Positions 60,059-64,000 of a stretch of 64,000 nucleotides of DNA are shown here, in pieces. Position 1 is the stretch's first letter; the number at the start of each line of letters is the position of its first letter. A program made the translations under genes and the position numbers. Under the pieces are notes generated by a model that made no database searches, had not been told where the DNA came from, and saw nothing but the letters and a program-made list of their open reading frames with translations. The stretch lies in contig JAUMVN010000004.1 in assembly GCA_030530145.1 (NCBI GenBank), positions 1-64,000 on the forward strand, in the 5' to 3' direction. This DNA comes from Coriobacteriia bacterium. GTDB taxonomy: Bacteria > Actinomycetota > Coriobacteriia > Coriobacteriales > Atopobiaceae.

Positions 60059-60086
60059 TTGCCAGGCGCGGCAAAACGGCTACAAT
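60059..60086 (+). promoter_or_regulatory. Promoter of the ATP-grasp-like gene
   Basis: -35 TTGCCA (60059-60064), 16-bp spacer, -10 TACAAT (60081-60086), giving a leader of about 65 bases. Confidence 0.7.
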
Positions 60087-60158
60087 GCCGTGCCGTTCCG
60101 GTGAGCGTTGATTTTCTACCGTTCGCCGAAAAGACGACCCCTCATTTTGGAGGTAAAA

Positions 60159-61298
60159 ATGGCGCAATCCCCCTGTGCCCTCGAGCGCGAGTTCGCCGAC
60201 ATCGTCGCCGCCCTTCCCGAGGACGACGCGAGCGTCGCCAAGGCCGACCGCTACCTCGCGACGACCCACGCCGCCCACCGCTCCGGATCGCTTCCCTGGT
60301 CCGCCACTCCCCGCATTCTCAACGCCGGGCAGGTCCAGATCCTCTCGGCCGCGGCCGAGACCTGCGGCGCGATCATGGACAAGGTGGCCGGGCTCTACCT
60401 CAAGGACCCCTCCTTCCGCTCCCGCTTCGGCTTCGATCCCGAGGTCGAGCAGCTCTCCCTCGTCCCGACCGGCTACGACGCCATGGTCCCGCTGGCGCGC
60501 GTCGACGTCGATTTCTGCGGCCGCACCGGCGCGCTGCAGGTCCGCGGCATCTCGGTGGACGGCTTCACGGGCATGACCGCCACCGTTGAGGTCACCCGCG
60601 CCGAGCAGATGACCGACGCCTACCGAGAGTTCGCCGCCTCCCATGCCGGCATCGAGTCCTTCGACTCCGTCGGCGCCCTCGTCGAGACCCTGCGCTCCAC
60701 CTACCGCACCTGGGCGAACGCCGGCGCCGGCACCCACCACGCCGAGAGCCCCGCCGTGGGCATCGTGGGCTATCCCGAGGAGGCCGACCTCGACGAGGTG
60801 GCCGACATCTGCGAGCGCATGTCCGAGCAGGGCATCTTCGCGCGCTTCGTCGACATCTGCAGCCTGCGCGTCGAGGACGCCTGCGGCCAGAGCCGCCTCG
60901 TCGACGACGACGGCCCTATCGCCTGCGTCTACCGCCTGGCCTCCACCGCAGAGATCGCGCGGCGCCCGTGCCCCGGCACGAAGGCGCTCGTCGAGGCCGC
61001 CCGCCGCGGCCTGGCCTGCGTCATCGGCGGTTTCTCGACCTGGAGCTGCGCCACCGACGCGCTCTTCGGCGCGCTGCGCGCCCCCGAGGCCATGAGCTGC
61101 CTTTCCGACGACGAGATGGCCTTCGTCGAGGCGCACGTCCCCGCGCCGGGCTCCGAGTCCTCCGTGGCCGGCGAGCGCCTCGGCCTCTACGTCTTCGGCG
61201 GCAAGCTCGCCGGGGTCTTTCCCGCCGGCGCCGATAAGGACATAATGGGCGAGTGCCGCGACCACGTGTACCGCGGCTGCCTCGTCGTCCGCGACTAG
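60159..61298 (+). CDS. Glutathionylspermidine-synthase-like (circularly permuted ATP-grasp) protein, truncated
   Basis: 379 residues from ATG 60159 (TGGAGG upstream). Text resembling the N-terminal part of circularly permuted ATP-grasp proteins: PRILNAGQVQILS, VPLARVDVDFCGRTGALQVR, then VGIVGYPEEADLDEVADICERM and ACVYRLASTAEI. Near 325 the pattern ends with CLSDDEMAFVEAHVPAP. The expected ATP-binding lysine loop and Gly-rich segment after it are missing, since only about 50 residues follow. It may be a truncated paralogue or a distinct class. Identification is tentative. Confidence 0.4.
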   Translation: MAQSPCALEREFADIVAALPEDDASVAKADRYLATTHAAHRSGSLPWSATPRILNAGQVQILSAAAETCGAIMDKVAGLYLKDPSFRSRFGFDPEVEQLSLVPTGYDAMVPLARVDVDFCGRTGALQVRGISVDGFTGMTATVEVTRAEQMTDAYREFAASHAGIESFDSVGALVETLRSTYRTWANAGAGTHHAESPAVGIVGYPEEADLDEVADICERMSEQGIFARFVDICSLRVEDACGQSRLVDDDGPIACVYRLASTAEIARRPCPGTKALVEAARRGLACVIGGFSTWSCATDALFGALRAPEAMSCLSDDEMAFVEAHVPAPGSESSVAGERLGLYVFGGKLAGVFPAGADKDIMGECRDHVYRGCLVVRD

Positions 61299-61335
61299 CG
61301 CGGGCGAGTGCGCCGCGCGAGAGGTCTTCGAGCCC

Positions 61336-62580
61336 ATGCTTCAGGTGAACAAACTCGCTCCGGGACTGACCGGGGAGCTCTCGGCCGAGGCCGCCCGAGC
61401 GGTGCGCGATCGCATCGCCTCCGGCGGCCTCGCGCCGTTCGCCTGTAAGAACGCCTCCGCCATCCGGCGCAGCTCGGCCGAGCGCGACCGCGACACGCAG
61501 GTCCGCCCCGCCTTCGTCCGCGACGCCGAGAAGATCGTGCACCTGCCGGCCTACAACCGCATGTCCGGAAAGACGCAGGTCTTCTCCTTCAGGGCCAACG
61601 ACGACCTGACGCGCCGGGGCCTCCATGTGCAGCTCGTCGCCCGCGTGGCGCGCGACATCGGGCGCGCGCTCGGCCTCAACCTCGACCTCATCGAGGCCAT
61701 CGCCCTGGGACACGACATCGGGCACACGCCCTTCGGGCACGCCGGCGAGCACTTCCTGAACGACGCTTTCCACCGCAGGACCGGCCGCTGGTTCTTCCAC
61801 AACGTGCAGTCGGTCCGCGTGATCGACGTGCTCGGCGGCCGCAACGTGAGCCTCCAGGCCCTCGACGGCTGCCTCACCCACAACGGCGAGTTCGAGCAGC
61901 AGGTCTTCGAGACGAGCGGACTGGCCGAGTTCGGCACCTTCGACCGCGTGGTCGCCTCCTGCTGGGAGACCGGCGAGAACGCCATCGGGCACCTGCGGCC
62001 CATGACGCTCGAGGGGTGCGTCGTGCGCGTCTCGGATATCATCGCCTACGTGGGCAAGGACCGGCAGGACGCCGTGCGCGCGGGGCTTCTTTCCGAGGAC
62101 GCCTTCGACGACGGCCTCGGCGGCGGCTACAACGCCTGGGCCCTCGCCGCGTTCGTGGCCGACGTGGTCGAGAACAGCGTCGGCCGCGGGCACATCGCCA
62201 TGAGCGAGGAGGGCTTCGCCGAGCTCAAGCGCGCCAAGCGCGAGAACTACGAGAAGATCTACGGCGCCGGGGAGGTCTCGAGCGGCCTCGGGCGCGAGAT
62301 GGCGCAGCTCTTCGACAGGCTCTACGAGCACGAGCTCGAGGCCCTGCGCGCGGGCGACGAGTCGTCGGCCATCTTCCGCCAGCATATCCGCGGCTGCGAG
62401 CGGCGCCTGGCGCACTACGGCCGCGAGTACGACTGGGAGGACGATCCCGACCAGACCGTGGTGGACTTCATCTCGTCGATGACCGACGACTACTTCATGG
62501 CCACCTGCGAGGCGGTCTTCCCTGAGTCGGCGTCGCTGTTCCCGCTGCGCGGCTACTTCGGCGACGGCGTGAGGCCGTAG
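61336..62580 (+). CDS. dgt: dGTPase-like HD-domain triphosphohydrolase
   Basis: 414 residues from ATG 61336. RHRSL-like RDRDTQVRPAFVRDAEKIVHLPAYNRMSGKTQVF; HVQLVARVARDIGRALGLN holds the first His; ALGHDIGHTPFGHAGE is the HD motif; THNGEFEQQV and the later Asp in VVRVSDIIAYVGKD complete the metal site. It cleaves dGTP (or other dNTPs) to the nucleoside and triphosphate. The gap of 37 bases to the gene upstream fits an operon, but the link is not functional. Confidence 0.88.
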   Translation: MLQVNKLAPGLTGELSAEAARAVRDRIASGGLAPFACKNASAIRRSSAERDRDTQVRPAFVRDAEKIVHLPAYNRMSGKTQVFSFRANDDLTRRGLHVQLVARVARDIGRALGLNLDLIEAIALGHDIGHTPFGHAGEHFLNDAFHRRTGRWFFHNVQSVRVIDVLGGRNVSLQALDGCLTHNGEFEQQVFETSGLAEFGTFDRVVASCWETGENAIGHLRPMTLEGCVVRVSDIIAYVGKDRQDAVRAGLLSEDAFDDGLGGGYNAWALAAFVADVVENSVGRGHIAMSEEGFAELKRAKRENYEKIYGAGEVSSGLGREMAQLFDRLYEHELEALRAGDESSAIFRQHIRGCERRLAHYGREYDWEDDPDQTVVDFISSMTDDYFMATCEAVFPESASLFPLRGYFGDGVRP

Positions 62581-62658
62581 GGGCTGGGCGCGCCGCCGAT
62601 GCCGAGAGGCGCCGCCCGGCCGGGCGGCCCTGCCGGCCGCGCGCGGCCACGAATGTAG

Positions 62659-62664
62659 TACAAT
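62659..62664 (+). promoter_or_regulatory. -10 element for rarA, suggesting a leaderless transcript
   Basis: TACAAT (62659-62664) with only seven bases to ATG 62672 and no Shine-Dalgarno sequence between. With a start site about seven bases past the -10, the mRNA would begin at or next to the AUG. Confidence 0.45.
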
Positions 62665-62671
62665 CGTTCTC

Positions 62672-64000
62672 ATGGATACCTTGTTCACGCGCATAGAGAC
62701 GAGCCGGCGCAACGACAACGCGCCGCTCGCGGCCCGCATGCGCCCGCGCACGCTCGACGGCTACTTCGGCCAGGAGCAGGCGGTGGGCGAGGGCTCGTGG
62801 CTGCGCCGCGCCATCGAGCACGACACCCTCTCGTCGGTCATCCTCTACGGCCCCGCGGGCACGGGCAAGACGACCCTCGCCCGCATCGTCGCCAACACCA
62901 CGCACGCCGAGTTCGTCGAGGTGAGCGCCATCACCGGCACGGTCAAGGACCTCCGGCGCGAGATCGAGGCCGCCGAGAGCCGCCTGCTCACGCAGGGCCG
63001 GCGCACCATCCTCTTCGTGGACGAGATCCACCGCTTCAACCGCAGCCAGCAGGACGCGCTGCTGCACGCCGTGGAGGACCGCACCGTCGTGCTCGTGGGC
63101 GCCACGACCGAGAACCCCTACTTCGAGGTCAACTCCGCGCTCATCAGCCGCAGCAGGATCGTCGAGCTGAGGCCGCTCGACGACGACTCGATCGGGAGCA
63201 TGCTCGACCACGCGGTCGCGGCCCCCGAGGGCCTCGCCGGCGCCTTCTCCCTCACGCCCGGCGCGAAGGCCGAGATCGTCAAGCTCGCCGGGGGAGACGG
63301 GCGCTCGGCCCTCACCTCGCTCGAGCTCGCGAGCCAGATGGCCGCGCCGGCCGATCCCGGCGCCCCGGCCCCCTCGCCGGAGTCGCCTGTGGACATCACC
63401 GCCGAGCACGTGCTGGAGGCCAACCCCCGCCGCGGGCTTCCCTACGACAAGTCCGGCGACATGCACTACGACGTCATCAGCGCCTTCATCAAGTCGATGC
63501 GCGGAAGCGACCCGGACGCCGCCCTCTACTGGCTCGCGCGCATGCTCGACGCCGGCGAGGACCCCAAGTTCATCGCGCGGCGCATCATGATCGCCGCCTC
63601 CGAGGACATCGGCAACGCCGACCCGCAGGCCCTTCTCGTCGCCGAGTCGGCTTTCCGGGCGGTCGAGGTCATCGGCATGCCCGAGTGCCGCATCAACCTC
63701 GCGCAGGCGGCCCTCTATAACGCCCTCGCGCCCAAGAGCAACGCCGCCGAGGCGGGCATCGACGCCGCGATGGCCGAGGTGAGGCAGGGCCCGCGACGCG
63801 AGGTCCCCAACTACCTGCGCGACCGCCACCGCCCCGGATCCGAGGAGTACGGCGCCTATCTCTACCCCCACAACTACCCGGGCGGCTGGGTCGAGCAGCG
63901 CTACCTTCCCGAGGGCCTCGAACGGGGCGCCTTCTACGCGCCGAGCCCGCGCGGCTGGGAGGCCTGGCGCGTGGACGCCCTCGGGCGCGACGTGGCCGAG
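62672..64000 (+). CDS. rarA: Replication-associated recombination protein A (RarA/MgsA), 3' end outside window
   Basis: 443 residues visible, from ATG 62672; the gene runs past the edge. AAA+ ATPase of the clamp-loader clade: RMRPRTLDGYFGQEQAVG, Walker A YGPAGTGKTT, Walker B ILFVDEIHRFNRSQQDALL, sensor 1 GATTENPYFEVNSALISRS, and the tetramerisation helix set with MRGSDPDAALYWLARMLDAGEDP and SEDIGNADP. It acts at stalled replication forks. Only a short piece at the C-terminus is missing. No Shine-Dalgarno; see the -10 element. Confidence 0.93.
   Translation, partial: MDTLFTRIETSRRNDNAPLAARMRPRTLDGYFGQEQAVGEGSWLRRAIEHDTLSSVILYGPAGTGKTTLARIVANTTHAEFVEVSAITGTVKDLRREIEAAESRLLTQGRRTILFVDEIHRFNRSQQDALLHAVEDRTVVLVGATTENPYFEVNSALISRSRIVELRPLDDDSIGSMLDHAVAAPEGLAGAFSLTPGAKAEIVKLAGGDGRSALTSLELASQMAAPADPGAPAPSPESPVDITAEHVLEANPRRGLPYDKSGDMHYDVISAFIKSMRGSDPDAALYWLARMLDAGEDPKFIARRIMIAASEDIGNADPQALLVAESAFRAVEVIGMPECRINLAQAALYNALAPKSNAAEAGIDAAMAEVRQGPRREVPNYLRDRHRPGSEEYGAYLYPHNYPGGWVEQRYLPEGLERGAFYAPSPRGWEAWRVDALGRDVAE

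Overview
The window looks like chromosomal DNA of a high-GC actinobacterium of the class Coriobacteriia (Collinsella/Olsenella-like). Grounds: very high third-position GC, strong Shine-Dalgarno sites (often GGAAAGAAGG), a PTS sucrose operon with a LacI regulator, the argCJBD order, a DUF2975/XRE pair, and three members of a protein family I recall as widespread in Coriobacteriia. The genus is an inference. Most of the window is ordinary chromosome with short operons on both strands. It holds no rRNA, no convincing tRNA, no CRISPR array and no recognisable transposase.

Layout. 1-2450: end of a sortase-type surface protein, a 60-bp palindrome, then ygiQ. 2451-5577: Zn/Cd efflux module (ArsR repressor, free HMA protein, P1B-type ATPase) with two matching ArsR operators, and a remnant of a second ATPase copy in inverted orientation. 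5639-7179: nuclease-like gene A between two 162-bp elements. 7211-11117: xpt, DUF2975/XRE pair, a HAD phosphatase, a Crp-type remnant, an SDR. 11219-14782: a minus-strand operon merR, surface protein, lipoprotein, DUF4230 protein, 30-residue membrane peptide. 14936-24018: higBA, a D-2-hydroxyacid dehydrogenase, VanZ/RDD protein, YbaK-like deacylase, aconitase-family hydratase, NlpC/P60 hydrolase, LOG protein, HAD. 24081-31149: HPr-like protein and the sucrose operon scrA-scrB-scrK with regulator scrR; gene B and its two elements sit between scrR and scrA. 31195-37260: TetR, ABC ATPase, giant FtsX-type permease, membrane XRE protein. 37299-38832: gene C between two 144-bp elements. 38919-46651: nitroreductase, exonuclease-like protein, orphan EIIA, DJ-1/PfpI protein, argC-argJ-argB-argD. 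47103-53550: PP2C phosphatase, Ser/Thr kinase, small membrane protein, large Ig-repeat surface protein. 53623-64000: XRE, MFS, zinc-phospholipase-like protein, phosphatases, HAD, SGNH hydrolase, ATP-grasp-like fragment, HD/dGTPase and rarA (cut by the window end).

The most unusual signal is the three homologous genes A (5751-6881), B (28813-29982) and C (37595-38635). Their C-terminal region resembles the Vsr/DUF559 (PD-(D/E)XK-like) nuclease core. Each is bracketed on both sides by a private pair of short elements with terminal inverted repeats: A 162/162 bp, B 126/129 bp, C 144/144 bp. Terminal repeats differ between pairs, yet the A and B elements share a core (ACCTGCGGTTTT-like) near their exact centre. 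The stop codons of A and B lie inside the adjoining element, and cassette B lies between scrR and the operon it should control. This resembles the relation of RAYT transposases to REP elements, but with a nuclease-like protein of another fold; I know of no described system of this form.
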